A stretch of DNA of 64,000 nucleotides from Paractinoplanes toevensis. GTDB taxonomy: Bacteria; Actinomycetota; Actinomycetes; Mycobacteriales; Micromonosporaceae. This document shows, in pieces, positions 47,231-56,432 of the stretch. How positions within the stretch are numbered: the first letter of the stretch is position 1; the number at the start of each line of letters is the position of its first letter. Made by a program: the position numbers and the translations under genes. The stretch is from contig NZ_BOQN01000005.1 of assembly GCF_018332695.1 (NCBI RefSeq), positions 62,001 through 126,000 of the forward strand. The letters run 5' to 3'. Below the pieces are notes generated by a model. That model was not told the DNA's origin and did no database searches. It worked only from the letters and a program-made list of their open reading frames with translations.

Positions 47231-47823
47231 CGGTCGTGCAGTCGGCTCAGCAGCAATAGGCTGACGATCGCGCCTACCGCGGCCATCGCCATGTCCCACT
47301 GGGTGTCCCAGACGTCGCCCTGGGTGCCGAGGAAGTCATCGGCGCTGGAACCGCCGATCAGCGCGGCCACCCACTCGAACAGCTCCCAGGTGGCACTGAC
47401 CGCCATCACCACACAGAGGACCAGGGCACTGAGCCAGCCGCCCGGCCGCAGCGGGGTGCGGCGCAGCAGAATCTCCCGGGCGATGATCGCCGGCACGAAC
47501 CCCTGAGCGAGGTGCCCGAGCCGGTCGTACGGGTTGCGGGCAAGCCCGAGGGCGTCCCTCACCCAGTCGCCCGCCGGCACCTCGGCATAGGTCCAGTGGC
47601 CGCCGATCATCAGGATCAGGGCCTGCGCCAGGATCAGCCGGTAGACGACCGGCGTAAGCGGAAACCGCCGGTAGGTGAGCACCAGGATCGGTGCGGCGAT
47701 GAGGGCCGCGAGCACCTCCATGAACCAGGTGCCGAGCGAGGCGGCCCCGATCGCCGACACGACCAGGGCGACGAGGCCGACCGCCAGCAGAATCACGGGC
47801 TCACGGCGCGGTGGTGTGGTCAC
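47167..47823 (-). CDS. DUF2238 (YjdF-like) membrane protein
   Basis: 218 residues from GTG 47823 (GAGG upstream); a GTG at 47859 would add 12 residues. Six helices are visible, with GGHWTYAEVP, RNPYDRLGHLAQGFVPAIIAREIL, the conserved WELFEWVAAL and DDFLGTQGDVWDTQWDMAMA, the hallmark blocks of DUF2238. The His, Asp and Glu in these blocks could bind metal. Function is unknown. Its 3' end overlaps the SET gene. Confidence 0.85.
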   Translation of the reverse strand: MTTPPRREPVILLAVGLVALVVSAIGAASLGTWFMEVLAALIAAPILVLTYRRFPLTPVVYRLILAQALILMIGGHWTYAEVPAGDWVRDALGLARNPYDRLGHLAQGFVPAIIAREILLRRTPLRPGGWLSALVLCVVMAVSATWELFEWVAALIGGSSADDFLGTQGDVWDTQWDMAMAAVGAIVSLLLLSRLHDRQLLDLGRRDAWIRASRSGTQ

Positions 47824-47963
47824 GGGGTACAGCCTCGTCCCGGAACGGCCGCCCGTCACGGGTATCCGTACTCAGCAGGCACGCCATCTCCGGGCCGGGT
47901 GCGTCGGTTGACGAATCCGGTCAGGCGGTACCGGACAACCGCCGTCGATTTCTACCTTCCCGG

Positions 47964-50924
47964 ATGATCCCGTCCGCACTGCGCACTGTGAACGCTGAGG
48001 AGGTGCACGATCGATGGGGGCGACACGGGGTTCCGGCCGGCGTGTCGACGCTTCTGGGCGCGATCGTCGGCGCCCTGACCAACCTGGCCACGTCGGGCTG
48101 GTCCTGGGCACTGGCGGCCGGCGCGCTGGTGGCGGCCGGGTGCTGGGTGGCCTGGGAGATGCGCCTGCGATCCCGGGATCAGCGCGAGGCCGCGGCTGAG
48201 GCCCGCGCACGGGTACTGTCCATCGTCGACTCGGCCGACAGCGGTGGCGGGGGCGGCGCGTTCGACCTGTTGGTGGCGACCCGCCGGGTGATGCCGACAC
48301 AGGGCCGCCGGATGGAGTTCGAACAACTCCAGGACTGGTCCGACGAGGAGGCCCTGGTCAACGTGCTGGTCCTGTCGGGGCCCGCCGGCGTCGGCAAGAC
48401 TCGCCTGGCTCTGGAGTTCGGCCTGTCCCTGCCGGAGCCATGGGTCGCCGGCTGGTTGGTGCCAGGCCGGGGCGCCGAGGCGGTCCGTGCGATCGCGGCC
48501 GGCGGCGACCCGACGCTGGTACTGGTGGACGATGCGGACACCCGAGCCGACCTGCCGGATCTCCTCGCTGCGGCCGCCGAGCACACCGGCGCACCCTGGC
48601 TGCGCATCCTGCTGGTGGTGCGGGACGGGACGTCGTTGCAGGCCATGCTGCGACCGCTGGTGCCCGACGCGGCCCGGCACCTGGCCCGAGGCCCGGTGTT
48701 GCAAGTCGGCGCGCTCGGCGGCGCCGGCGACCGGGAGCGCTGGTATGCCCAGGCGGTCGGCCGTTTCGCGGTACGGCTGGGCGTGCCGGCACCCACCGCC
48801 AAAACGCTGGCCGGCCACGTAGGCACCGACGGCGAGACAACGCTGATCCTGCTGGCCCGGGCACTGCTGACGGTGCTCGCGTCCGGTCCGCAGCGAGACA
48901 CGTCCGGCGTCGTCCGCCGAATGTCGGCGGGCGAGGTTATCGGCGAGCTGTTCGCCCATGAGGAGGCTTGGTGGGAGTCGTCCGCGTCTGCCGAGACGTG
49001 GGGCGTGTTATCGCTGGGAGCCGAGGTGAGGCAGCGATGCGTCCTGGCGCTGGCCCTGCGCGGCGGCACCGGCGAGCAGGCGGCGGCATTGGTGCTGCGA
49101 CGCTTGCCGGACCTGGCGGATGCCTCCGAACTGCAGGTACGCAACGCCGCCCGCTGGGTGGCGCACCTGTATCCGGCGGCCGGCTACCGCATCGAGCCGG
49201 ACCTGCTGGGCGACTGGTTCATCGTCGACCGACTCCTCCGGCACCCCAACCTGGCCGTCCGGCTGCTGGCCGACCTGGACCAGACCGAGGAACAGCAGGT
49301 CCTCACGGTCCTGACCCGGGCAGCCAGCGTCTTCCCGGCCGCGCTCCCGATCCTGGCCCGTGTCTGGCGGGCCGGCGGCGCTGAGGTAGCGCAGCTCGCA
49401 ATCCGCTTCGCGTCCATCCACCACACGGCGATGCTCGACGAACACCTCGCGACCTTCATCTCCGACATAGACGCGACTTCGGCGACGTTCGCGGCATTGG
49501 ATCGGCAGCTTGATGATTACTCGCTTCCCCGGACCAGACTCTCCGTGGCTCGACGCCTGGTTTCCCTTTGGCGTGCAGACACGAGCGACGAGGGAGTGGA
49601 GCAACTCGGCCGAGCGTTGAACAACCTCGGCTCGTGTCTGTCCCGGTTGGGCAAACATCGGCAAGCCCGCGCGGCTACAGCCGAGGCTGTCACCATCTGG
49701 CGAGAGCTCGCTGCCGGCAATCCCGCCTACCGCGCATTCCTCGGAGACGCTTTGCGCAGCGTCAGCAACCGGCTGAGGGAGTTGGGTGAACACCGACAAT
49801 CCCTCACAGCCGCCAACGAGGCCGTTCTTATCTGGCAGGAACTCGTTAACGACGATCCTGCCTACCGCTCCGAGCTCGCCCGCGCCCTGAACAGCCTCGG
49901 AAAATGTCTCGCGAACTTAGGTGACCGGCAGCGAGCTCAGCTGGCCAGCATCGATGCCGTCACCATCTGGCGAGACCTTCTTACCGACGATCCTGCCTAC
50001 CGCTCCGAGCTCGCTCGCGCCCTCAACGACCTCGGCAACCACTCGTCCAGCCTGGGCGAGTACCTCCGGGCCATGGCAGCCACATACGAGGCCGTCACCA
50101 TCTGGCGACATCTCGTCGCCGACGAACCTGCCGATCGGGCCGAACTCGCGAGCACCTTGAACAACCTCGGCAGTCGTCAGGCAGAGCTGGGCGAACATCG
50201 ACAAGCACTACAGACCACCAACGAGGCTGTCGCCGTCTGGCGGGAGCTCGCTCTCGTGAATACCGCGCATCGACCAGACCTTGCCCGCACCCTGAACAAT
50301 GTCGGCAGCCATCTGGCAGAGGTGGGGGAACGCCGACAGGCGATCTCCGCCACCATCGAGGCAGTCGACCTATGGCGAGCCATCGTCCCCGATAACCCCG
50401 CCTATCGGCCCGACTTCGCCGGCGCCCTGATCAACCTCGGCACTGACCTGTCCGGGCTGCGCGAACATCGACAAGCGCTCACGGTTACGAACGAGGCCGT
50501 CGTCCTCTGGCGAGACCTGGCCGCCGACAACGTCGCGCACCGCCCCCTCCTCGCCCAAGCCCTGAACGCCCTGAGTAGCCGTTTTTCAGAGTTGGGAGAC
50601 CACCGGCAGGCCCACGCGGCTTCCGAAGAGAGCATCGCCATCTGGCAAGAACTCAACCCCGAAAACCCAGCCCACCGGTCTGAGTTCGCACGCGCCCTGC
50701 ACAATCAGGCGGCGAACCTATGCGAACTCGAAGATCACGACAGTGAGTTCGCGCACCGCCAAGACTCGCTGAGGCAATACGAAGCATGCCTCGCCGCCGA
50801 CACCACGCTCTACGCGCCGCAATACCGGCAAGCGGTAGCCGGACTGCAGGCGGCCTACGTTCAGCACGGGCGCCACGAGGAAGCCGCCGTCCTCGGCATC
50901 ACCCCACATCCCCCGGTGGTATGA
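47964..50924 (+). CDS. Membrane-anchored P-loop NTPase with TPR-like repeats (STAND type)
   Basis: 986 residues from ATG 47964. A hydrophobic segment (about 28-62) suggests membrane attachment. The NTPase has Walker A GPAGVGKTRLAL (Lys145) and Walker B LVLVDDAD (Asp189-Asp190). A winged-helix-like and helical stretch (about 300-560) follows. From about residue 574 the protein consists of eight or nine repeats of 45 residues, each like EAVxIWRELxxxNPAYRxxLAxALNNLGxxLxxLGEHRQAL. This is a TPR-like unit. STAND NTPases bind a ligand through their repeats and then oligomerise; many are defence or signalling sensors. The stop overlaps the next start (ATGA), so the small downstream protein is a likely partner. 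Confidence 0.85.
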   Translation: MIPSALRTVNAEEVHDRWGRHGVPAGVSTLLGAIVGALTNLATSGWSWALAAGALVAAGCWVAWEMRLRSRDQREAAAEARARVLSIVDSADSGGGGGAFDLLVATRRVMPTQGRRMEFEQLQDWSDEEALVNVLVLSGPAGVGKTRLALEFGLSLPEPWVAGWLVPGRGAEAVRAIAAGGDPTLVLVDDADTRADLPDLLAAAAEHTGAPWLRILLVVRDGTSLQAMLRPLVPDAARHLARGPVLQVGALGGAGDRERWYAQAVGRFAVRLGVPAPTAKTLAGHVGTDGETTLILLARALLTVLASGPQRDTSGVVRRMSAGEVIGELFAHEEAWWESSASAETWGVLSLGAEVRQRCVLALALRGGTGEQAAALVLRRLPDLADASELQVRNAARWVAHLYPAAGYRIEPDLLGDWFIVDRLLRHPNLAVRLLADLDQTEEQQVLTVLTRAASVFPAALPILARVWRAGGAEVAQLAIRFASIHHTAMLDEHLATFISDIDATSATFAALDRQLDDYSLPRTRLSVARRLVSLWRADTSDEGVEQLGRALNNLGSCLSRLGKHRQARAATAEAVTIWRELAAGNPAYRAFLGDALRSVSNRLRELGEHRQSLTAANEAVLIWQELVNDDPAYRSELARALNSLGKCLANLGDRQRAQLASIDAVTIWRDLLTDDPAYRSELARALNDLGNHSSSLGEYLRAMAATYEAVTIWRHLVADEPADRAELASTLNNLGSRQAELGEHRQALQTTNEAVAVWRELALVNTAHRPDLARTLNNVGSHLAEVGERRQAISATIEAVDLWRAIVPDNPAYRPDFAGALINLGTDLSGLREHRQALTVTNEAVVLWRDLAADNVAHRPLLAQALNALSSRFSELGDHRQAHAASEESIAIWQELNPENPAHRSEFARALHNQAANLCELEDHDSEFAHRQDSLRQYEACLAADTTLYAPQYRQAVAGLQAAYVQHGRHEEAAVLGITPHPPVV
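49683..50762 (+). repeat. Eight 135-bp tandem repeats in the NTPase gene
   Basis: Units begin at 49683, 49818, 49953, 50088, 50223, 50358, 50493 and 50628, each exactly 135 bp apart, with no insertion or deletion. Each codes for 45 residues starting with the E/D-x-[VI]-x-[IVL]-W motif. A less perfect unit precedes them and one follows. Confidence 0.9.
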
Positions 50925-51166
50925 CTGTCCGTATGGCAGACAAGACGATCATCGCCCTTCGGGAAGCCGCGGCCGCCTACGCCGAGGCCGTCCGGACCAC
51001 CCAGCGCTTCTTCGACCGCCTCGAGGACTCCGCGGACCCCTCCGCCCTGGTGGAGTACGCCACCCTGGTCGAGCGGGAGAAGGAAGCCGAGCAGGCCCGC
51101 CTGGAGGCCATCGAGGCGGCCGGCTTCGAGGTCCCGAGCATCGACGAGAGCGACCCCGACAACTGA
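50921..51166 (+). CDS. Small helical protein coupled to the NTPase
   Basis: 81 residues from ATG 50921, which overlaps the NTPase stop codon (ATGA); an in-frame ATG at 50933 is the alternative. The sequence is almost wholly helical and charged: IIALREAAAAYAEAVRTTQRFFDRL and VEREKEAEQARLEAIEAAG, then an acidic tail. It is likely a coiled coil or small adaptor. No family is recognised. Coupling suggests that it is made in step with the NTPase. Confidence 0.65.
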   Translation: MTVRMADKTIIALREAAAAYAEAVRTTQRFFDRLEDSADPSALVEYATLVEREKEAEQARLEAIEAAGFEVPSIDESDPDN

Positions 51167-51220
51167 GATCAAATCCATCCAGATAACTGAGTGAACAGTT
51201 CCGGAACCAAACCGGGGTGC

Positions 51221-51234
51221 CGGAACCGGTTCCG
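51221..51234. promoter_or_regulatory. LacI-type operator candidate CGGAACCGGTTCCG
   Basis: A perfect 14-bp palindrome, 71 bp before the GH3 start. The central CG and the AACCGGTT core are typical of LacI-family operators. A TTCCGGAA half-relative occurs at 51199-51206. Sugar control of the GH3 gene is inferred. Confidence 0.5.
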
Positions 51235-51304
51235 TCCTGGAAGACTGCCGGTTGTTAGCGTTCCACTGACCGTGCCACCGCGGTCGTGATGACCGGAGGC
51301 ACGA

Positions 51305-53533
51305 GTGCCCGCTGATCTCCCGTACCGGGATCCAGCCCTGCCCGTCAACGAGCGGGTCGCGGATCTGCTCGCCCGGATGACCTTGCCGGAGAAGGTCGGG
51401 CAGATGCTCCAGCTGGATGCTCGCGGCGATGTGAAGGAGATCGTCAGCGAGAAGCTGGCCGGCTCGATCCTGCACACGTCGCCGGCCAAGATGCTGGAGG
51501 CGATCGACCTGGTCGCCAAGACCCGGTTGCAGATTCCGCTGCTCACGGCGGAGGACTGCATTCACGGGCACTCGTTCTGGCCGGGCGCCACGATCTTCCC
51601 GACGCAGCTCGCGATGGCGGCGACCTGGGACGCTTCTCTCGTCGAGAGGGTTGCCCGGGTCACCGCCGTCGAGGTGGCCGCGACCGGCATCCACCAGACC
51701 TTCTCCCCCGTCCTGTGCATCGCCCGCGACCTGCGCTGGGGCCGCACCGACGAGACGTTCGGCGAGGACCCGTTCCTGATCGGCGAGCTGGGTGCGGCGA
51801 TGGTCCGCGGCTACCAGGGCGACGGCCTGGCCGACCCGACCGGCATCCTGGCCACGGCCAAGCACTTCGCCGGCTACTCGGAGACGCAGGGTGGCCGGGA
51901 CGCGAGCGAGGCCGACATCAGCCCCCGCAAGCTGCGCTCCTGGTTCCTTCCGCCGTTCGAGCGGGTGGCGAAGGAGGGGTGTGAGGTGTTCATGCTGGGC
52001 TACCAGTCGATGGACGGCGTGCCGATCACCGCTAACAAATGGCTGCTCAACGACGTACTGAAAAAGGAATGGGGTTTTTCCGGCACCCTCATCACCGATT
52101 GGGACAACGTCGGGCGAATGGTGTGGGAGCAGAAGGTCTGCGCGGACTACGCGGAGGCGGCGGCGCTGGCGGTCAAGGCAGGAAATGACCTGATCATGAC
52201 GACGCCGGGCTTCTTCGAGGGTGCCCAGGAAGCGGTCGAGCGCGGGCTGCTCGCCGAACAGGACATCGACGAGGCGGTCCGCCGGATCCTGCGGCTCAAG
52301 TTCCAGATGGGCCTCTTCGAGGACCCGCGAGGGCCCGACCAGGAGAAACAAGCCGTAATCGGCAGTGACGAGCACCAGCGCCTCAACCTCGAGGTGGCCC
52401 GGCGGTCGCTGGTGCTCCTGCGCAACAACGTGCTGCCGCTGGCGACCGAGGCGAACTTCAAGCGCATCGCGATCATCGGCCCGAACGCCGACGACGTCTC
52501 CGCGCAGCTCGGCGACTGGGCGGGCAACTCCGGGCAGGTCGACTGGATGCCCGACGGCCACCCCCGCGAGCTGACCGAGACGGTCCTCGACGGTTTCCGC
52601 GCGGTCGCCCCGGACCGCTGGGACATCACGCACGCCCGCGGCGCCGACATCGAGCGGCTCGTGCCCGACCCGGAGGGCGACACCTACCCGGACGGCCAGC
52701 CGCGGCCGCCGATCTCGCAGGGCGCGCCGGTCGACGACCATCTGATCGACCTGGCCCGGGCCGAGGCGATCCGCGCCGACTACGCGGTCGTGGTGGTCGG
52801 CGACACGGTGAACCTGACCGGCGAGCACAAGTCGACCGCCACCCTGGAGCTGCAGGGCGGCCAGATCGCCCTGCTCAACGCGATCGCGGCCACCAAGACC
52901 CCGATGATCGTCGTGCTGATGAACTCGAAGCCGTGCGTGCTGCCCGAGTCGGCGTTGAACGCGGCCGCGGTCATCCAGGCCTTCAACCCGGGCATGCGCG
53001 GCGGCCGGGCGATCGCCGAGCTGATCCTGGGCGAGATCGAGCCGACCGGCCGGATGCCGCTGTCGGTGCCGCGGCACGTCGGCCAGCAGCCGGTCTACTA
53101 CAACCAGATCCGCGGCCAGCACGGCACCCGCTACGCCGACCTCACCCAGGACCCGCTGTTCGTCTTCGGCGAGGGCCTGTCCTACAGCCCGGTCACCTAC
53201 GACGACCTGCTGGTCTGGACCGAACAGGACCGGGTGCGGGCGACGGTCACCCTCACCAACACCGGCGGGCGGCCGTCCTTCGAGACCATCCAGATGTACG
53301 TCAGTGACCTGGTCACGAGCGTCACCTGGGCGGTGCGCGAGCTGAAGGCGTACAAGCAGGTCACCGTGCCGGCCGGCGAGACCGTGACGGTCGAGCTGGA
53401 GTTGCCGGCGTCGGCGTGTTCGCTGGTCACCGCGGACGGCCGCCGGGTGGTCGAGCCGGGCGACTTCGAGCTGCAGGTGGGCCCGTCGTCGCGCGAGCGC
53501 GACCTGCTGAAGGCGGCCTTCCGGCTCAGCTGA
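51305..53533 (+). CDS. GH3 beta-glucosidase-type glycosidase
   Basis: 742 residues from GTG 51305 with GGAGG upstream. The N-terminal TIM barrel contains LLARMTLPEKVGQMLQ, AEDCIHGHSF, GRTDETFGEDPFLIGEL, KHFAGYSETQGGRDAS, and the nucleophile segment LITDWDNVG with Asp265. The middle alpha/beta sandwich has ARRSLVLLRNNVLPL, and a fibronectin type III-like domain ends the protein (about 625-740). There is no signal peptide, so it should act in the cytosol on imported oligosaccharides such as cellobiose or xylobiose. The upstream palindrome suggests LacI control. Confidence 0.93.
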   Translation: MPADLPYRDPALPVNERVADLLARMTLPEKVGQMLQLDARGDVKEIVSEKLAGSILHTSPAKMLEAIDLVAKTRLQIPLLTAEDCIHGHSFWPGATIFPTQLAMAATWDASLVERVARVTAVEVAATGIHQTFSPVLCIARDLRWGRTDETFGEDPFLIGELGAAMVRGYQGDGLADPTGILATAKHFAGYSETQGGRDASEADISPRKLRSWFLPPFERVAKEGCEVFMLGYQSMDGVPITANKWLLNDVLKKEWGFSGTLITDWDNVGRMVWEQKVCADYAEAAALAVKAGNDLIMTTPGFFEGAQEAVERGLLAEQDIDEAVRRILRLKFQMGLFEDPRGPDQEKQAVIGSDEHQRLNLEVARRSLVLLRNNVLPLATEANFKRIAIIGPNADDVSAQLGDWAGNSGQVDWMPDGHPRELTETVLDGFRAVAPDRWDITHARGADIERLVPDPEGDTYPDGQPRPPISQGAPVDDHLIDLARAEAIRADYAVVVVGDTVNLTGEHKSTATLELQGGQIALLNAIAATKTPMIVVLMNSKPCVLPESALNAAAVIQAFNPGMRGGRAIAELILGEIEPTGRMPLSVPRHVGQQPVYYNQIRGQHGTRYADLTQDPLFVFGEGLSYSPVTYDDLLVWTEQDRVRATVTLTNTGGRPSFETIQMYVSDLVTSVTWAVRELKAYKQVTVPAGETVTVELELPASACSLVTADGRRVVEPGDFELQVGPSSRERDLLKAAFRLS

Positions 53534-54218
53534 CCTTGGCGGCCGCCAACGGCCGAAGATCAAACCCAAGGCTTTTGTACGCCGTGACAGCCGCGACATT
53601 CCAGTAGTCGGCGAGCAGCGCGACCCGGGTGCGCCCGGCCGCCAACTCGTTGGTGACGTAGGCGCACACCGCCTGGGCCAGGCCCTGGCCGCGCATCTCG
53701 GGATGGGTGACGACCCCGGCCAGGAACCCGACGGCCGGGGTCGACCAGGCGTCCGCCGCCGCGGCGACCAGGGTGCCGTCGCTGTCGTGCAGCCCGGCCC
53801 AGCGGTGCACGCCGCTGCCGCCGGGCCGTGCGTAGGAGTCCGGGAAGTACGCGTCGATCATCGCGGTGACCTGGGCCAGCTCGTCGTCGAACAGCCACCG
53901 CCCGGCCTGTTTCCGGTCGACCGGCCCGGTCACCTCCATCCAGGCGAACCGGCCGGCCACCTCCAGCCCGTCCACCCGGGCCGCGACGTCGGCGACCAGA
54001 TCTTCCCGGCCGACCGGGCGGTAGCTCGGCCCGACGTCCGGGAACACCTCGTCGCACAGCAGGGCGGCCACCTCGGCCGGGTCGCCGTGGATCGCGATCC
54101 GGTCCTTGGTGCACAGGTCGGCGCAGGCGACCGCCATCGCGCCGGGCCGGATCCAGAATCGCGCCCCCGGCTGGTCAGCCGCCCAGAGCAGCACGGGGTC
54201 GTCGATGTCATGGAGCAT
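53526..54218 (-). CDS. GNAT-family N-acetyltransferase
   Basis: 230 residues. The C-terminal half shows the acetyl-CoA site: VGFLAGVVTHPEMRGQGLAQAVCAYV (R-G-x-G-L-A) and VALLADYWNVAAVTAYKSLGF, the usual FR47-like ending. The N-terminal 110 residues are a separate alpha/beta part. The substrate is unknown. Its end overlaps the GH3 stop by 8 bp (convergent). Confidence 0.88.
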   Translation of the reverse strand: MLHDIDDPVLLWAADQPGARFWIRPGAMAVACADLCTKDRIAIHGDPAEVAALLCDEVFPDVGPSYRPVGREDLVADVAARVDGLEVAGRFAWMEVTGPVDRKQAGRWLFDDELAQVTAMIDAYFPDSYARPGGSGVHRWAGLHDSDGTLVAAAADAWSTPAVGFLAGVVTHPEMRGQGLAQAVCAYVTNELAAGRTRVALLADYWNVAAVTAYKSLGFDLRPLAAAKVS

Positions 54219-54254
54219 TACGCCATGTTGACATGATCTGGCACCGTCATCCGG

Positions 54255-54932
54255 GTGCCGCTCCCGTACCTGGTCTTTCGCTTCTCCCGCCGACTAGTGA
54301 TGGCCGGTGCGCTCGGCGCGCTTCTCGGCGTACTCGTATTGGTTTCTTCGTCGGTCTGGGTGCGCGAGGGTGCCGCCGGGCGGGTGTACGACGAGGCGTC
54401 GGTGCCGGCGGCGCCGGTCGCCCTGGTCCTGGGCGCCGAGGTCTACCCCGACGGCCAGCCCTCGCCGTTCCTGGCCGCCCGCCTCGACATCGCGAAACGG
54501 CTGCTCGACGCGGGCAAGGTGAAGGCGATCCTGGTTTCCGGCGACCACAGCCGCTGGGAGTACGACGAGCCCGGCGCCATGCAGGTCTACCTGGTGGCCC
54601 GGGGCGTGCCGGCGTCGCAGGTGGTGCTCGACTACGCGGGCTTCGACACCTACGACTCGTGCGCGCGAGCCCGGAAGATCTTCGGCGTCGGCAAGGCCAT
54701 CGTGGTAACGCAGAGCTACCACATCGACCGGGCCGTAACGCTCTGCCGCCACTTCGGCATAGACGCAACCGGCGTAGCCGACGACACCGTCCGCATCTAC
54801 ACGGCCCCGTGGCGCAACTCGGTGATCCGAGAGCGAGGCGCCGTGGTGAAGGCCGCCGCCGACATGCTCTCCCACCGCGACCCGGTGTTCCTGGGCCGCC
54901 ACGAGACCGGCGTCGAGGACGCTCTTTCCTGA
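54255..54932 (+). CDS. SanA/YdcF-type membrane-anchored DUF218 protein
   Basis: 225 residues from GTG 54255. One N-terminal helix (about 12-34) anchors a DUF218 domain: ALVLGAEVYPDGQPSPFLAARLDIAKRL, ILVSGDHSRWEYDEPGAM, GVPASQVVLDYAGFDTYDSC and IVVTQSYHIDRAV. These are the blocks of SanA (vancomycin resistance and envelope barrier in enterobacteria) and YdcF. The role in actinomycetes is not clear. It is upstream of PFK by 25 bp. Confidence 0.87.
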   Translation: MPLPYLVFRFSRRLVMAGALGALLGVLVLVSSSVWVREGAAGRVYDEASVPAAPVALVLGAEVYPDGQPSPFLAARLDIAKRLLDAGKVKAILVSGDHSRWEYDEPGAMQVYLVARGVPASQVVLDYAGFDTYDSCARARKIFGVGKAIVVTQSYHIDRAVTLCRHFGIDATGVADDTVRIYTAPWRNSVIRERGAVVKAAADMLSHRDPVFLGRHETGVEDALS

Positions 54933-54957
54933 AATGTTGGCGGCCTAGTCTGCCGCC

Positions 54958-56277
54958 ATGGATTCGGCTGATCTGCTGGTGCGGACCCTTGGCGAGTGCC
55001 GGATCAGCTCGCCGCTGGGTGGCCTGGTCACCCGGCGCGGCACGACCGAGCACTACGTCGACGAGACCGATCGGGTGCTGCTCGACGACACCCTGGCCCT
55101 GCTGGCCGGGCGCACCGGCGAACCGCCGTCGTTCGAGCCCGGCGGCCCTCGCCGGCAGATCTTCTTCGACCCATCGAAGATCCGGGTCGGCATCGTCACC
55201 TGCGGCGGCCTCTGCCCCGGCCTCAACGACGTCATCCGTGGTCTGGTCCTGGAGCTGAACTCGCACTACGGCGTGCGGCGGATCGTCGGGTTCCGCAACG
55301 GCTACCGCGGCCTGGTGGCCCGGCACGGACACGACGTGGTCGAGCTGACCCCGTTCGTCGTCGACCACATCAACGAGCACGGCGGCACCATCCTCGGCAC
55401 GTCCCGCGGCAACCAGGACCCGGCCGAGATCGTCGACTGCCTCGACCAGCTCGGCGTCAACATCCTCTTCGTGATCGGCGGCGACGGCTCGATGCGCGGC
55501 GCCCAGCGGATCGCCGAGGAGGTCTCTCTGCGGGATCGCCGCATCGCCGTGGTCGGCGTGCCGAAGACCATCGACAACGACATCCCGTTCATCGGCCACA
55601 GCTTCGGGTTCCAGACCGCGTTCGGCAAGGCCACCGAGTCGATCCGGGCCGCGCACACCGAGGCCACCGCGCAGCCCGGCGGCATCGGGCTGGTGCAGCT
55701 GATGGGCCGGCACTCCGGTTTCATCGCCTGCTACGCGGCGCTGGCCAACAACGACGCCGACTACGTGCTGATCCCCGAGGTGCCGGCCGACGTGGAGGCG
55801 TTCCTCCCGCACCTGCGGCGCCGGGTGCGAGAACGCGGGCATGCTTTGGTGGTGGTCGCCGAGGGCGCCGGCCAGGACTACCTGGCCGCCGACGGCACCG
55901 ACGCCTCCGGCAACAAGCGCCTCGGCGACTTCGGCGTCTACCTGCGCCGCCGCATCCTCGACGACTTCGCCGCGGCCGGCGAGGAGGCCAACCTCAAATA
56001 CATCGACCCGAGCTACGTGATTCGCAGCGTGCCCGCCAACCCCTACGACAGCGTCTACTGCCTGCGCCTGGCCCAGGCCGCGGTGCACGCGGCGATGGCC
56101 GGCCGAACCGAGATGGTGGTCGGCACGTGGCGCAATCGCTTCGTGCACGTCCCGATCCCGCTGGCGGTGGCAACCCGCAACCAGGTGGACCCGAACGGCG
56201 ACCTGTGGATGTCGGTCCTGGAGGCCACCGGCCAGCCCGCCGAGTTCACCGAACTCCCGCACCGAGCGGCCGCCTGA
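54958..56277 (+). CDS. ATP-dependent-type 6-phosphofructokinase, long form
   Basis: 439 residues; about 100 N-terminal residues precede the core, as in the clade of plant-like and actinobacterial long PFKs. Core motifs: IVTCGGLCPGLNDVIRG, IGGDGSMRGA (GGDGS at 174-178, Gly as in ATP enzymes instead of Asp of PPi enzymes), VPKTIDNDI with catalytic Asp206, and LMGRHSGFIA. It phosphorylates fructose 6-phosphate in glycolysis. Bacterial homologues of this clade have mixed ATP/PPi use, so the phosphate donor is inferred. Confidence 0.92.
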   Translation: MDSADLLVRTLGECRISSPLGGLVTRRGTTEHYVDETDRVLLDDTLALLAGRTGEPPSFEPGGPRRQIFFDPSKIRVGIVTCGGLCPGLNDVIRGLVLELNSHYGVRRIVGFRNGYRGLVARHGHDVVELTPFVVDHINEHGGTILGTSRGNQDPAEIVDCLDQLGVNILFVIGGDGSMRGAQRIAEEVSLRDRRIAVVGVPKTIDNDIPFIGHSFGFQTAFGKATESIRAAHTEATAQPGGIGLVQLMGRHSGFIACYAALANNDADYVLIPEVPADVEAFLPHLRRRVRERGHALVVVAEGAGQDYLAADGTDASGNKRLGDFGVYLRRRILDDFAAAGEEANLKYIDPSYVIRSVPANPYDSVYCLRLAQAAVHAAMAGRTEMVVGTWRNRFVHVPIPLAVATRNQVDPNGDLWMSVLEATGQPAEFTELPHRAAA

Positions 56278-56314
56278 GGCGTTTCCGCGAGATCCGCCCA
56301 GCCGGGCCGTCCGG

Positions 56315-56354
56315 TTCATAGACACATGCGAGCCGATTCATAGCCAATTCTTAG
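56315..56354. promoter_or_regulatory. 11-bp-phased direct repeats TTCATAG/TTCTTAG
   Basis: TTCATAG at 56315 and 56337 and TTCTTAG at 56348; ATGCGAG at 56326 fills the gap. All start 11 bp apart. Such heptamers with 4-bp spacers are the usual site of OmpR/PhoB-type response regulators (for example mycobacterial PhoP). They lie 79-118 bp before the Pro/Ala-rich membrane protein gene. Confidence 0.55.
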
Positions 56355-56432
56355 GCGAATGCCCCTCCCGTTTCAGGTCCGGCGCCGATCCTCGACACCA
56401 TCAACGCCGCACCTGAAGATCCGGAGCCCCCG

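Noticed and set aside
49683..50762. CRISPR-like regular repeats
   Set aside because: The 135-bp period is in-frame protein repetition in a coding gene; units differ in sequence and there are no spacers.
54247..56325. A 692-codon minus-strand frame
   Set aside because: It is antisense to the SanA/YdcF-type gene and phosphofructokinase.
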